DNA from: Tenrec ecaudatus
Taxonomy: Eukaryota > Chordata > Mammalia > Afrosoricida > Tenrecidae
Reading direction: 5' to 3'
Length of the DNA stretch: 64,000 nt
Assembly (NCBI RefSeq): GCF_050624435.1
Contig: NC_134536.1
Coordinates: 130,602,758 to 130,666,757 of the forward strand
Below the pieces are notes generated by a model. That model made no database searches. It was not told where the DNA came from and worked only from the letters and a program-made list of their open reading frames with translations. The translations under genes and the position numbers were made by a program. Positions within the stretch are counted from its first letter, which is position 1, and every line of letters begins with the position of its first letter. Positions 11,455-23,439 of the stretch are shown piece by piece.

Positions 11455-11935
11455 CTGTGTTAGATACCGCATTTACTAGAGAAACAAATCTAGTGACACT
11501 CATATATGTATGTAAAAGAGCTTTTCATCAAGAAGTTATGTATCAAGAAAACAGTCCAGCCCAGTCCAATTCAGGTCCATATGTCTGATACTAGCCCCAA
11601 AGTCCCCCCTTCAGACTCACGCAGCCACATGCCATGGTGCAGAATGCAGGAAGACCACAGGCCGGTGGGCGAAAGTCCTGTGGGTCCAATGGCGGTGGCT
11701 CTGGCCATCAGGGTCAGCTAGGCCATCAGGACCATGAGGGTCAGCCAGCAGGAAGGTGAAGGCAGAGAGAGAGGGTGGGGGTAGGCTCCCAGGGCCCTCC
11801 TTATGAGAAGGCCACGCCCACAAGGAGTCACCATCAGGCTGTGTGACCTGATTGACGGGCGAAACTCCACCCCCACACGTTTATATGTCTCCAAGCAGAA
11901 ATGGAAATATGTAATTGTTAGGTAGCTAGAGACAG
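11455..11935 (+). repeat. Unclassified repeat family A, sense
   Basis: Diverged copy. The start reads 'gtgttagataccgcatttactagagaaac' in place of TGTGTTAGTCC. The core 'gaccacaggccggtgggcg' and the end 'ggcgaaactccaccccc' match other copies. Confidence 0.65.
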
Positions 11936-11939
11936 GGAC

Positions 11940-13004
11940 TGGGGGTTGTCCCTCCCATGCCTGCGAAGGGACCCCCCTAGAGAAGGTGGAGAAGGAAATC
12001 AGGTGAGCGTTAAACACCTGTGAGTACCCTTTAACTGGGCATGCTCCAATTCCAGCCCTGAGCCAGGTGGGCGGTACACCTGGGCGGCCCAAACTAGGCC
12101 CAGACGCATGACCCCACCCAGGTGGGCTTAATACAGTCAATGGGGTCAACCAACACTTTCACCCCCGCCTTCCGCAGCCAGGGGATGGGTTACAATAAAG
12201 GCAGGGAGCACTGCATGGGATGTCCCTGAAATAGCCGGTACTCTTTTGAGACTGTCCAACCCGAAATGTGTTCCCGCCTTCATCAAGCCCCACTTGGATT
12301 ACAAACGGGCTCGGCGGGAATTCTTTCTCAGAGGAAGCCAAGAACCAAGGTGTTACCCACTAGAGCAACCTCCCATCACCTCCAGAGATACTCTAGTGGG
12401 GATTGCCACAGAGCCCCCGCTAATCCCAGCTTGGAGCAGAAGGAGGAGCTTGGCTTTCATTGCGCAGGTCGCTGGCCTTCCACATTGGCAGGCTGGCCAG
12501 TGGGTCTTCTATTGGCTGACTTTCTGCAGCGTACCTCCTTTTCCAGGTACGTGCACCCCGGCACCCCACAGTTCATGCTGTGCCCTTCTTGCCAGGCTCA
12601 AAGCGTTGGTTCAATTCAGCCACTGTGCAGGTAGGGAACATTCTGTGTCTCCCCACCCACACCTTTCACTCTTACTCCCTGTCCATCGCCCTTCACCTGC
12701 CATTGTGCTTTGTGCTCCGGAGGCTTGGGGGCGGGGTGGGGGTGTGTAGTGTGCCTCTACCCCCTCTTTGTGTTAGGGTTTCTTTCATTGTTACCCTCTT
12801 CCCCGATGCTCAGTTCTGTGTAGCATCTAACCGTTTTAAAACAACCTCTCCTGTCCTCTCTGGCCTCAGGTAGTACCTGTGCAGGGAGCGGAGGCCCCAA
12901 ATGCCTGCCGAGGGAGGCCCATCTTATCAGGGACACACCCAGCTGAGCCGAGCTCTCTGGAGGAAATGCCCTGGTCTCTGGGAGATGGGGCTGGACCCTG
13001 AGGA
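11940..13004. other. Non-coding stretch, no gene seen
   Basis: GC-rich single-copy-looking DNA. Frames at 12246-12749 (167 codons) and 12266-12634 overlap in different phases and show no domain, signal peptide or splice pattern that I can recognise, so I do not call a gene. Confidence 0.5.
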
Positions 13005-13135
13005 CCTCGCAAGGAGCTCTGGGAGCAGAGTGGTGACAGATTGGGCTGCTGACCACAAGGTCTGCAGTTTGAAACCACCAGCTGCTCTGCAGGAGAAAGA
13101 CGAGGCTTTCCCTCTTAGGAGGGGGGTTTAAGTAG
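13005..13135 (+). repeat. AfroSINE 5' half, sense
   Basis: 'gcagagtggtgacagattgg', 'gctgctgaccacaaggtctg', 'gtttgaaaccaccagctgct' and 'ggagaaagacgaggcttt' match the tRNA-derived head and body. Confidence 0.75.
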
Positions 13136-13516
13136 AATCAAGGTCTCGTTCCAGGAAGAGAGAGACTTGGACAAAGGGGTGGGTGGGGTTAGGGAGGCTG
13201 GGGGAGACAGAGCCTGGGGACCTGGGAGCAGGGAGAATCTCTGGGCCCCCAGAGACTTAAGCACAGCCTCTCACAGCTACAGAGAGGTGCTCTCAGTGGC
13301 AGGGTGGACATGGTGGCTCAGTAGTCCTGGAAGGAAAGGAGGATCGAGTCAAATGCTTCGGGCCTCACTCTTTGCTTTCTCTGTCCCTGAGCACACCTGT
13401 CATTTCCTGGGCCCCAGCTCTATCCCCCTTCTACAGAGGAGCTAAAGGCCCTGAAGACAGTGCCAGGGCACCAGAGGGAGCCTGCCCACAGGGCTATCTG
13501 TAGTTGCTAGGATATA
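13136..13516. other. Non-coding stretch, nothing recognised
   Basis: No repeat or gene recognised; a (TA)n tract ends it at about 13512-13530. Confidence 0.4.
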
Positions 13517-16010
13517 TATATATATATATATTTCATTAGGGGTTATAGAATGTTTATCAAAATCCATAATACATCAATTATGTAAAGCACATTTGTACAT
13601 TCGTTGCCCTCATCATTCTCAAAACATTTGCTCTCCACCTAAGCCCTTGGCATCAGTTTCTCATTTTTCCCCTCACTCCACGCTACCCCCTCCCTCATGA
13701 ACCCTTGATAATTTATAAATTATTATTTTGTCATATCTTTCCCTGTCCGATGTATCCCTTCACCAACTTTTCTGTTGTCCCCCAGGAAAGAGGTTATATG
13801 TAGATCCTTGTAATCGGTTCCCCCTTTCCAACCCACCCTCCCAGTATCACCACTCACACCACTGGTCCTGAAGGGATCATCTGCCCTGGATTCCCTGTTT
13901 CTACTTCCTATTTGTACCAGTGTACATGCTCAGGTCTAGCCATATTTGTAAGGTAGAATTGTGATCATGATATTGGGGGTGGGGGAAAGCATTTAGGAAC
14001 TAGAGGAAAGTTATATATTTCATTGTTGCTACATCACACCCTGATTGGCTCGTCTCCTCCCCGAGACCCTTCTGTAAGGGGATATCCAGTGACCTCCAAA
14101 AGGGCTTTGGGTCTTCACTCCCCATGCCCCCCTCATTCACAATGATATGATTTTTTTATTCTGATGATGCCTGATACCTGATCCCTTCGACACCTCGTGA
14201 TCACACAGGCTGGTGTGCTTCTTCCATGTGGGCTTTGTTGCTTCTGAGCTTGATGGCCGCTTGTTTACCTTCAAGCCTTTAAGACCCCAGAAGCTATATC
14301 TTTTGATAGCCTGGCACCATCAGCTTTCTTTGCCACATTTGCTTATGCACCCGTTTGTCTTCAGCGATCATATCAGGGAGGTGAGCACACAACGATATGA
14401 TTTTTGTTCTTTGATGCCTGATAACCGATCCTTTTGGCATCTCATAATCATGCAGGTTGGTGTGCTTCTTTCATGTGGGCTTTGTTGCTTCTGAACTACA
14501 TGGCCGCTTGTTTACCTTCAAGCCTTTAAGACCCAGGACACTATATTTTTTGATAGCTGGGCACCATCAGCTTTCTTCATCACATTTGCTTATTCACCCG
14601 CTTTGTCTTCAGCAATTGTATCAGGAAGGTGAGCATCATAGGATGCAATTTAATAGAAGCAAGTATTCTAGCATTGAGGGAGTACTTGAGTGGAGGCCCA
14701 ATATCCTTCTGCTACCTTAATACTAAACCTATACATATATGCACATAGATCTATTTCCCCATCCTCATATATAAATATATTTACATATGTACATGCCTGT
14801 CTTTAGACCTCTGTGAATGCCCTTTGCTTCCTAGCTCTTGCCTCTATTTCCTTTAACTTTCCTCTTGTCCCACTCTCATGCTCAGCCTTCATTTGCGTTT
14901 CAGTAATTCCTCTTGGTTACATTACCCTTGATCACACCCTACCAGGTCTCCTACACCCTCCTCATCACTGATTTGGATCGCTTGTTGTTCCCTTGTCCCT
15001 GGGTTTCTTTTTAACACCACCACCTTTCCCCCCCCCCTTCCCCTTTTCCATGTCCTCTAGAAACTGTTAGTCCCGTTGTTTTCTCCAGATTATTCATCCA
15101 ACCTATCTTATTTAGACAGACCTGTGGAGATAATAACATGCACAAAAACAAGACAGAGCAAAACCAAGCAACAAATATACAACAAAACAACAATAAACCA
15201 ATGACACCCCCTCCCCCCCAAAAAAAAACCACAACAAGAAAGAAAAGCTTGTAGGGAGCGCAAGAACTGTTCGTTGGCCTCTAGGAGTGTTTTCCAGTCC
15301 AATCTTTTGGGGCACCAAACCCTGGCCCCAAAGTCCACCTTTGGCATTCCCTGGGGTTCTCGCTGCTCCATTTCTTGCTGTTCTGTTGCACACTCTTAGT
15401 GTTTTGCCTCAGTGTGGCGGGATCAGATTGGGTGCGATTCCCGCACTGTGTCTCTAGTGCTGTCCCCCGCAGGGCCATGGGTCAGTGAGCGACGTCGTGT
15501 CTCATAGTGTGGTCGGCCAAGTGGTCCTCTCTGTGGACTGGCTTCTCTGAGTGGGAACATCGTCCTCAAGGCCTGGTGGGCCAGGATGTGCTCCATTCTC
15601 TCCTCCTCCACTGTGCTCTGATCAGACATGTCCCTCTCCCAGAGCTGCAGACCTAGCACCACCCTCTGAAACAAACACTTTTGTGGGGAGGGGCAGGTGT
15701 CCACATAGTTGGGATTGGGGCTGGCCCCTCAGACCTCTTCACTGGTTCCCTACTCCACGTCGGCATGTTGCATTTACATCTTGGGGCACTGGGTTGAAGT
15801 CTGGTCCCTCTTTCCCTGTGGAGATATAAACAACACCCTCCTCTTGGGTGGGTTAGTGCCCTGTGCCCCCACTACCTATTTTCTTTATTATTATTATTTT
15901 CCTTTCACCACCTCCTTTTTTAGTTGTCTACCATGTGTATCCCTATATTTGGTCTGGTCCCTTTGCTCGGATATTTTTTGATACATGGATTTTCAGGCCT
16001 TCTAAGTCTA
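13517..16010 (-). repeat. L1 long 3' UTR (2.5 kb), antisense
   Basis: One of the longest copies of this L1 3' UTR. It runs from the 3' end ('tttcattaggggttatag', adjacent to a TA-repeat) back through the duplicated 'ctggtgtgcttctttcatg...gacccaggacactat' module (at about 14205-14330 and again at 14455-14580), the 'cttaatactaaacctatac' segment, the 'gacagacctgtggagat' segment and the 'ggtgcc..aaccctggcccca' segment, to about 16010. The internal module occurs twice in series here and in the copy at 20924-23354, so it is a fixed feature of some L1 subfamilies. No ORF2 remains. Confidence 0.85.
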
Positions 16011-16440
16011 CGACTCTACCAAAGATGATTGGCCACAGCAGGCAAGGGATCAGCTGATTCCTGCACAAACGTTGGTTGCCTTAGTGGCACACAAAATCAC
16101 TGAATAACATCAAGTGACTTACTTCTATCAGCTGTCAAACCCAACGGGGGTTTTCATAAGGAAGGCGCTTGGGGAGCGAGGGAACGTCCTACAAGAGCTG
16201 TTACGCTGGAGAGGGTGCAAGATGGCACACCCAGGGCTATGGGAAGGCCCTTCTCTCGGGGGATGCTCGGATGTCAGGGCACAGAGAGCGGGGAGGATCA
16301 GAAAGGGAAATGGCCAGGAGACCACCGGCCACGGGCAGAACTTGGCTCACTAGCGATCACATGTGCGAGGCAGGAGGGTTTTACGAGTTTAAAGAAAGCC
16401 TAAACTATGCAGACTGTAGTCACCCAGCTTAACGTGAGGA
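16011..16440. other. Non-coding stretch, nothing recognised
   Basis: No gene or repeat family could be assigned. The frame at 16114-16353 has no recognisable domain. Confidence 0.4.
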
Positions 16441-16950
16441 ACGCCATCTTGTTTCAAGTGACCTTTAACCCCTGCTAGCGGTTAGTGCCCCTTGCCCTCT
16501 TCTCTGGCTCTCCCAACAAGACCTTGACTCTTCCGAGAGGTTCTCCGAACCTGCCTGCCCAGATAGCAAGAAATGTACGTGATCTTAGAAGACCTTGAAT
16601 TAGCACCTGCAGCTGTGCTGTTCCCCGACCCCTGTGACCCTGCTTACCGGATCAGAGTGTAACGGCTACAATATCCCTCACCTTGAGCCAGCCCCTATGT
16701 TGAACTATAAACATGTTGGAATTTCTTTGTTCTGGACCAAGAGGTTTCCAGGCACTAGCCTACTCTCAGTCCAGCTCTTTAATCAAGGCTTTAATGGTGT
16801 GGTTGATCTAGTGGTGTGGTTGATCTCCCCCTTTTATATCTCAAAGGACATACTCGCTTGATTTGATCACTTACAAAGCTTGCTCATTTGCCTGATTCAC
16901 TTCAATCTTCACAACAGTGTGGTTACTAATATTGATCCCCTTTGCATATG
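16441..16950. repeat. Possible old LTR-like sequence next to family C
   Basis: Includes 'gccatcttgtttcaagtgac' and 'ttaccggatcagagtgtaac', wording that resembles endogenous retroviral LTRs or flanks, but no borders are visible. It adjoins the family C copy at 16951. Confidence 0.25.
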
Positions 16951-17574
16951 GGGACACTTGTCAGGGTTAACCAGCCCCTAACACATCATCACGGATCCGG
17001 TAGGTGCAATTGTACCATGATAATAAGTAAAGATTATAGTAAAGTCATAGAGAGCATGAGAGATTGAAGAGAGATTGAAATAATGGAGTCAGACATGGTA
17101 GCAATGCTCACCTCAGCCCCTCTTGGTGGTCCACGTGGAAAGAGAGATAGATATTTATCGATAACCAAGGCTTTTATCTTCTCTGGGGACATGCAAGCCA
17201 CCCAATTACAGGTGAGGACATACCTCACAGGAAGGGGTTGTGCTATAGGTAATACAGTAATGGGAGGGGGTGATCTAGGGGTATCCACACAATAGGAAGA
17301 GGAGGGATTGGGAGTATACATGTGGGTGGATCCTAGATTCAGGATAGTGGCCTAACTTTGGATGTCACTTAACCTGTGTTGACCTGTTCCCTGGCTCAAC
17401 TACAGAGACCACTATCAGTAGGGTGTGAACTCCACCTACAGGAGCCAAATGATGACTGCAAGCCTTTAGGGAGAAGTAGCCCATTGTTCTCAATAGCAGG
17501 GAGCAGGCCTACCCGTGGTGGGACCAGACAGGAGTCTAGCAACTGACTGCCTTCAGGGAGGATGTCTCTAAGCA
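16951..17574. repeat. Unclassified repeat family C (0.62 kb)
   Basis: Near-identical in layout to 50401-51013 and related to 45841-46395. Landmarks: 'ccagcccctaacacatcat', 'ggtgcaattgtacc', 'gtcatagagagcatgagaga', 'cttggtggtccacgtgg', 'caggaaggggttgtgctata', 'tagggtgtgaactccaccta' and 'cagggaggatgtct'. Ends can be read as TG...CA, which would suit an LTR. No coding capacity. Confidence 0.65.
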
Positions 17575-18763
17575 TCTGACCGCCCCCCATATGCTATCAA
17601 ATGGCCTCCAATGTTTGACGTGTCTTCTGGGGGGAGACAAGGCTGGGGAAATGTCTCTTTCTAATCCCACAGAAACTGAGGCCCAGAGAAGGTCAATGGC
17701 CTGCTCTGAGGGACATGTGATTTTCCTGACTGGGTCTTCGCATTGCGTGTCTTACTGGCAGCCAGAACTTGAATTCAGGAGGGTGGTCAGCACACAGGGC
17801 CAGAGGTGGTACTTTGGGGGAATGTTTCTGGCCCACAGTCCGCCCCCTTCCTCTGCTTCCACATACACCAGGCTGGTAGTCAGAGTCTGTCCCCAGCGGA
17901 GGACGGCTCCTCTGGGCCCTGCTGAGGTGACAGGGGTGCAGCCAGCAAGGGTGTGTTTGGGTCCAGCTCTGTTGGTTGACCCCTTCTGATTGTTTCCCCT
18001 TTGAAACCCTCTGCTGCCCAGGACGAAAGGAAGCCTGCCTTCTGAAGTCCTCCAAGAACCGCTCTAGCCCCGCTTATTGCCAGTTCCGGGTCCCTCCAAC
18101 GGGAGAGCCATTCTGGGACGCTTCTGCTGTGTCACACTGGCGTCTTGCTCTGCCCAGGGGACAGGGGACTCTTGGAGCGTGGGGCCCACTTTCTTAGCCC
18201 ACCAGTGTGAGCATGCAGTTGAGGCTGATTGGGTCTTTCTGAGAGCTCAGACCTACCTGGAGGCCAGGTGTGGGAATTGGGAGAGGAAAGGTCCCAAGCA
18301 CAGCCTCTGCTTTCCACCCAAGGGACCCGCACTGTTACTTCCAGAGGCAGAGGTTTTCCAGGGAGACTCGGGTCCTTTTCATAGGTCTGAGGGAATTATT
18401 TGATCTGGGAAGTGTCCTACTAGTGGGTCTAGCCTCCTTGTTCTCCTCTGCTTCCAAATCCCATCTTGCACAAGAGTAGGAGTGGAACTCTGACCCAGCA
18501 GTGGGCATTTTCTGCTGTGTACTCCACTCATCCAAGAGTCAATATTTGTTCAGTGACCTCTATAGCGCTGATGCCTTATGAATATATTATCTGTCATATC
18601 GCTCCAAATAACTTGGCCGTGTGGCATTATCAGTTTTGTTCTTACCTGTAAGGGGCCTGGGGCACTTTGTCCAGGCTCACTTAGGTAGCACGTGAGGTGA
18701 AAGGGCATCCTTGTTTGGTAAGGAGAGGAAGTTTAGCAGCACCATCACCTGCAGTAATACAGG
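17575..18763. other. Non-coding stretch, no gene seen
   Basis: About 1.2 kb without a recognised repeat. Several frames of 60-130 codons overlap on both strands, but none carries a domain or signal that I can identify. Confidence 0.5.
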
Positions 18764-19815
18764 CCCTGGTGGCGGAGTGGTTATGAGTTGCGCTGTTAAC
18801 TACAAGGTTAGCAGTTCGAGGCCACCAGCCACCCAAAAGGAGAAAGACGAGGCTTTCTACTTCCATAAAGAGTTCCAGTCAAGCTAATGGTGTTCGACTA
18901 TCAAAAGCTACAGCATCTGGGGTCTTAAAGACTTCAAGGTAAACAAGCGGCCATCTAGCTCAGAAGCAACAAAGCCCACATGGAAGAAGCACACCAGCCT
19001 GTGCGATCACGAGGTGTTGAAGGGATCAGGTATAAGGCATCATCAGAACAAAAAAATCTTACCATAGTGAATGAGGCGGGGGAGTTCAGAGTGGAGGCCC
19101 AAAGCTCATTTGTCGACCACTGGAGATCCTCTTGCAGAGGGGTCTAGGGGAGGAGATGAGTCAGTCAGGGTGCGATGTGGCACTGATGAAGAATACGGCT
19201 TTGTTCCAGTTCCTAAATGCTTCCTTCCCCCCCACCTCGCCCCCCACTATCATGATCTGTATTCTACCTTGCAAGTCTGGCTAGACCAGAGGATGTACAC
19301 TGGTGCAGATAGGAGCTGGAGGCACAGGGAATCCAGGGCAGATGATACCTTCAGGACCAGGGGTGTGAGTGGCGACACTGGGAGGGTAGAGGGAGAGTGG
19401 GTTTGAAAGAGGGAACCGATTACAAGGATCTACAAGTGACCTCCTCCCTTGGGGACGGACAATAGAAAAAGGGGTGAAGGGAGATGTCAGACAGGGTAAT
19501 ATATGTCAAAATAATAATTTATAAATTTTCAAGAGTTCATGAGGGAGGGGGGAGAAGGGAGGGAGGGGAAAAAAAAGAGAACCTGATGCCAAGGGCTTAA
19601 GTGGAGAGCAAATGTTTTGAGAATGATGAGGGCAATGAATGTACAGATGTGCTTTACACAATTGATGTATGTATGGATTGTGATAAGAGTTGTATGAGCC
19701 CCTAATAAAACGTTTTAAAAAAAAAGAGTTCCAGTCTCGGAAACCTACAGGGGCAGTTCTGCTTTGTCCTATTAGGGGTCACTATGAGTTGGAATCGACT
19801 CAACGACCGTGAGTT
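18764..19815 (+). repeat. AfroSINE split by an L1 insertion
   Basis: The head at 18764-18880 ('ccctggtggcggagtggtta', 'gttagcagttcgaggccacc', 'gagaaagacgaggctttcta') is interrupted after 'aaagagttccagtc'. The SINE resumes at 19723 with the same 14 bases and continues 'tcggaaacctacaggggcag', 'ttggaatcgactcaacgacc'. This is the best-preserved AfroSINE of the window and gives its full length once the 842-bp insert is removed. Confidence 0.9.
18881..19722 (+). mobile_element. L1 3' UTR insertion (842 bp) with 14-bp target duplication
   Basis: A 5'-truncated L1, UTR only, ending in the canonical 'gagttgtatgagcccctaat' plus AAAACG and an A-tail. It is flanked by AAAGAGTTCCAGTC at 18867-18880 and 19723-19736. 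It lands inside an AfroSINE, so it is younger than that SINE. Confidence 0.93.
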
Positions 19816-20049
19816 GGGGTTTTCAGCTGCAGGAATGTGGGAAGAAGGAGAGGTGCTATTGGTTTTCATGTTATGTTTGGCTAAGAAGCTCTCCAGACCA
19901 AGTGCTGAGCCTCTTGGTTTCTCCTTGTGACTTATTATAAAGTGTGAGAAAAGCGAGAGTCCAGAGAAGGAAGACAGAGAAGCACTGAAAATTATCAGCC
20001 TCTCCAGCCAATAGACCATGCTACAATCAAATCCAGAGCAAACCAGAAA

Positions 20050-20490
20050 ACACGACCGTGGTAGTTACATACCTCCTGTCAACTGGAGGGGATTAAGAGT
20101 GAAGGGGTGGAGTTTAGCCTGTCAATTGGGTCACAGCTTGATGACCTCCTTGGGAGGCGTGACCGAGATAAATAGCTCCCTGGTAGCCATACCCATTCTC
20201 TCTCTGCCTTCCCTTTCCTGCTGAGGGGACACACTCAGCAACTGGAGGAGCCACGTGAAGATGCTTCCATTGCCACTGGATCCACAAGATTTTCTACCAC
20301 CAGCCGGTGATCTTCCTGCATTTGGCTTCATTGCATGTGTCGTGTGAGTCTCAAGAGGAATTCATGGGCTAATATCAGACATATGGACTAATATTACATA
20401 TATGGACTTGGTCTGGACTGGGCTGGAGTGTTTTATTGATGCATGACTGCTTATTGATATAAAGTTCTCTCTTACGCTAGTGAATTCCAA
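20050..20490 (-). repeat. Unclassified repeat family A, antisense, truncated
   Basis: Reverse copy: 'gtagttacatacctcctgtc' (end of family), 'gaaggggtggagtttagcc', 'ccactggatccacaagattt', then 'gcttattgatataaagttctctctta'. The TGTGTTAG start is missing. Confidence 0.7.
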
Positions 20491-20499
20491 TAAGATTCA

Positions 20500-20905
20500 T
20501 AGGAGACCCACACGTTTTTAAAGAGAATGGCGTGCAATCTTACTGGCTTGGACTGAAAGGAAAAGAGACAGTATAACATTAAAAATGAGGCCATTCTACC
20601 GGAAGGAAGCAAACTGAGAAAACTGTGAAGCTTAAACCTGGCCTGTATTTCATGGAAAGGATAGGATGAATCAGAAGACAGAATCAAACTTGCTGAGGGA
20701 GGGACCAAGAATTATTCCAGGTAGAAGACGGACAGAAGTCTAATCAAGAACTTTCCAACATTTAATTGCTTGTATTTCAGATTTCCTAAGCTTCAGCAGC
20801 CCCACTTGTCCCCACTCCCATTTGGATGGGCGTCTGCAGTGGCTGTGTAGTGTCTGCATTACCATGGTGCGTTGAGTATCAGTCGGTATTGCTGTTGGTT
20901 GAATG
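20500..20905. other. Non-coding stretch, nothing recognised
   Basis: No gene or repeat assigned. Confidence 0.4.
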
Positions 20906-20923
20906 GGGATCAGTGTAGTTTTC

Positions 20924-23354
20924 TTTTTAAACATTTTATTAGGGGCTCATACAACCCTTATCACAATCCATACATATACATACATCAATTGTATAAAGCA
21001 CATCTGTACATTCTTTGCCCTCATCATTTTCTTTTTTTTTCTCCTCTTTTCTAATTTTATATTTTATTAGGGACTCATACAACTCTTATCACAATCCATA
21101 CATATACATACATCAATTGTATAAAGCACATCCATACATTCCCTGCCCCAATCATTCTCAAAGCATTTGCTCTCCACTTAAGCCCTTTGCATCAGGTCCT
21201 CTTTTTTTCCCCCTCCCTCCCCGCTCCCCCCTCCCTCATGTGCCCTTGGTAATTTATACATTGTTATTTTGTCATATCTTGCCCTATCTGGAGTCTCCCT
21301 TCCCCCCCTTCTCTGCCGTCCATCTCCCAGGGAGGAGGTCACATGTGGATCCTTGTAATCAGTTCCCCCTTTCCAACCCACTCACCCTCCACTCTCCCAG
21401 CATCGCCCCTCACACCCTTGGTCCTGAAGGTATCATCCACCCTGGATTCCCTGTGCCTCCAGCCCTCATATGTACCAGTGTACAACCTCTGCCCTATCCA
21501 GCCCTTCAAGGTAGAATTCAGATCATGGTAGTTGGGGGGAGGAAGCATCCAGGATCTGGGGGAAAGCTGTGTTCTTCATCGGTACTACCTCGAACCCTGA
21601 CTGACCCATCTCCTCTCCTAAACCCCTCTATGAGGGGATCTCCAGTGGCCGAAACTTGGGCCTTGAGTCTCCACTCTGCACTTCCCCCTTCATTCAATAT
21701 GGTATACACACACACACACATATACATATACACACATATATCTTTTTTTTTTTTTTGCATGATGCCTTATACCTGGTACCTTGGCACCTCGTGATCGCAC
21801 TGGCCGGTGTGCTTCTTCCATGTGCGCTTTTTTGCTTCTGAGCTAGATGGCCACTTGTTCACCTTCAAGCCTTTAAGACCCCAGACACTATCTCTTTTGA
21901 TAGCCGGGCACCATCAGCTTTCTTCACCACATTTGCTTATGCACCCATTTGTCTTCAGCGATCCTATCATGGAGGTGTGCAGCCAATGATATGATTTTTT
22001 GTTCTTTGATGCCTGATAACTGATCCCTTCGGGACCACTCGATCACACAGGCTGGTGTGTTCTTCCATGTGGACTTTGTTGCTTCTGAGCTAAATGGCCG
22101 CTTATTTATCTTCAAGCCTTTAAGACCCCAGTCACTATCTCTTTTGATAGCCGGGCACCATCAGCTTTCTTCACCACATTTACTTGTTCACCCACTTTGG
22201 CTTCAGCAGTTGTGTCGGGAGAGTGAGCATCATAGCGTTCCAATTTAATAAAAGAAAGTATTCATGCATTGAGGGAGTGTTTGAGTAGAGGCCCAAAGTC
22301 CTTCCGCCACCTTAATACTTAACCTATAAATACAGACACATAGATCTATTTCCCCATCCTCCTATATATATTTGCATGTACATGTCTTTGTCTAGACCTC
22401 CATAAATGCCCTTTGACTCCTAGCTCTTTCCTCCATCTCCCTTGACTTTCCTCCTGCCCTACTACCATGCTTCGTCCCCACCTGGGCTAGAGTATACCTC
22501 TTCTCTATGCAACCTTACCCTTGATCATTCCCCAGCAGGCCTGCCACTCCCCCCTCTACCATTTTGGGTCCCATGTTGTTCCCTTGTCCCTGTGTTTGTT
22601 AACACCACTTCCTTTACCCCCCCTACCCTCCCCCCCCAAGTCCCCCTGGAACTGTCGGTCCCGTTGTTTTTCCTCCAGATAGTTCATCCAGCCTGTCCTA
22701 TTCAGACAGACCTGTGGAGACACTAACATGCATGAAAACAAGACAGAGGAAAACAAAGCAACAGTATACAACCAGACAACAAAACAACAAAAACAAACCA
22801 CTGACAAGGAACAGAACAAAACAGTTCACAAGAGAAAAGCTTGTAGTTAGTTCAGGGATCGTTTGCTGGCCCTTAGGAGCGTTTTCCAGTCCAGTCTGTT
22901 GGGGCGCCACGCCCTGGCCCCAAAGTCCACTTTCAGCATTCCCTGGGGACCTTGCCACTCCATTCCCTTGCTGTTCCGCTGCACTCCCCCAGTGCTTTGC
23001 CTTGGTTTGGTGGGATCAGGTCAGGTGCAATTCCCACACTGTGTCTCCAGTGATGTCCCCTGTAGCGCCCTTAGTCACTGAGGGGCATCATTTCTCATAG
23101 TGGGGCCAGCCATGTTGTTCTCTCTGTGGACTGGCTGCTCTACTCAGGAACATCATCCTCACGGCCTGGTGGGCCAGGCTGTGTTCCACTCTCTCCTCCT
23201 GCCCCTTCATGTGCTCCCGTGTGCTCTGATCAGATATGTCCATCTCCCGGAGCTGCAGAGTCAATGTCGTCCTTTGGAACAAATTCTTTTCGGGGGAGGA
23301 GCAGGAATCCACTTAATTTTTGGTGCTGGGGCCAGCCTCCCAGACCTCTCCACT
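20924..23354 (-). mobile_element. L1 insertion (2.43 kb) with tandem duplicated 3' end
   Basis: Antisense L1, UTR only, flanked by an 18-bp duplication GGGATCAGTGTAGTTTTC at 20906-20923 and 23355-23372. Its 3' end is doubled: a first terminal segment (20924-21035) is joined through a T/C-rich linker (A-rich in sense) to a second full terminus starting at about 21050. The same doubled end occurs at 53775-54018. Because the target duplication encloses both ends, the doubled structure integrated as one unit. Confidence 0.9.
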
Positions 23355-23439
23355 GGGATCAGTGTAGTTTTCATGTGGGATGAATGTAATTTACTTGTGG
23401 TCTGAGTGTGTACTGTGATGATTTAAGAAAACACCCACA

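Noticed and set aside
12246-12749. 167-codon plus-strand open frame
   Set aside because: No domain, no splice partners, and an overlapping frame of similar length in another phase; judged a chance frame in GC-rich DNA.
18764-18880. Functional tRNA genes in the SINE heads
   Set aside because: The A/B-box-like heads are parts of AfroSINEs with SINE bodies and tails, and they lack intact tRNA folding and a 3' end.
21015-21794. 259-codon plus-strand open frame (similar frames at 58146-58862 minus and 29317-29694)
   Set aside because: Antisense reading of the L1 3' UTR; it recurs wherever that UTR occurs and is not a gene.
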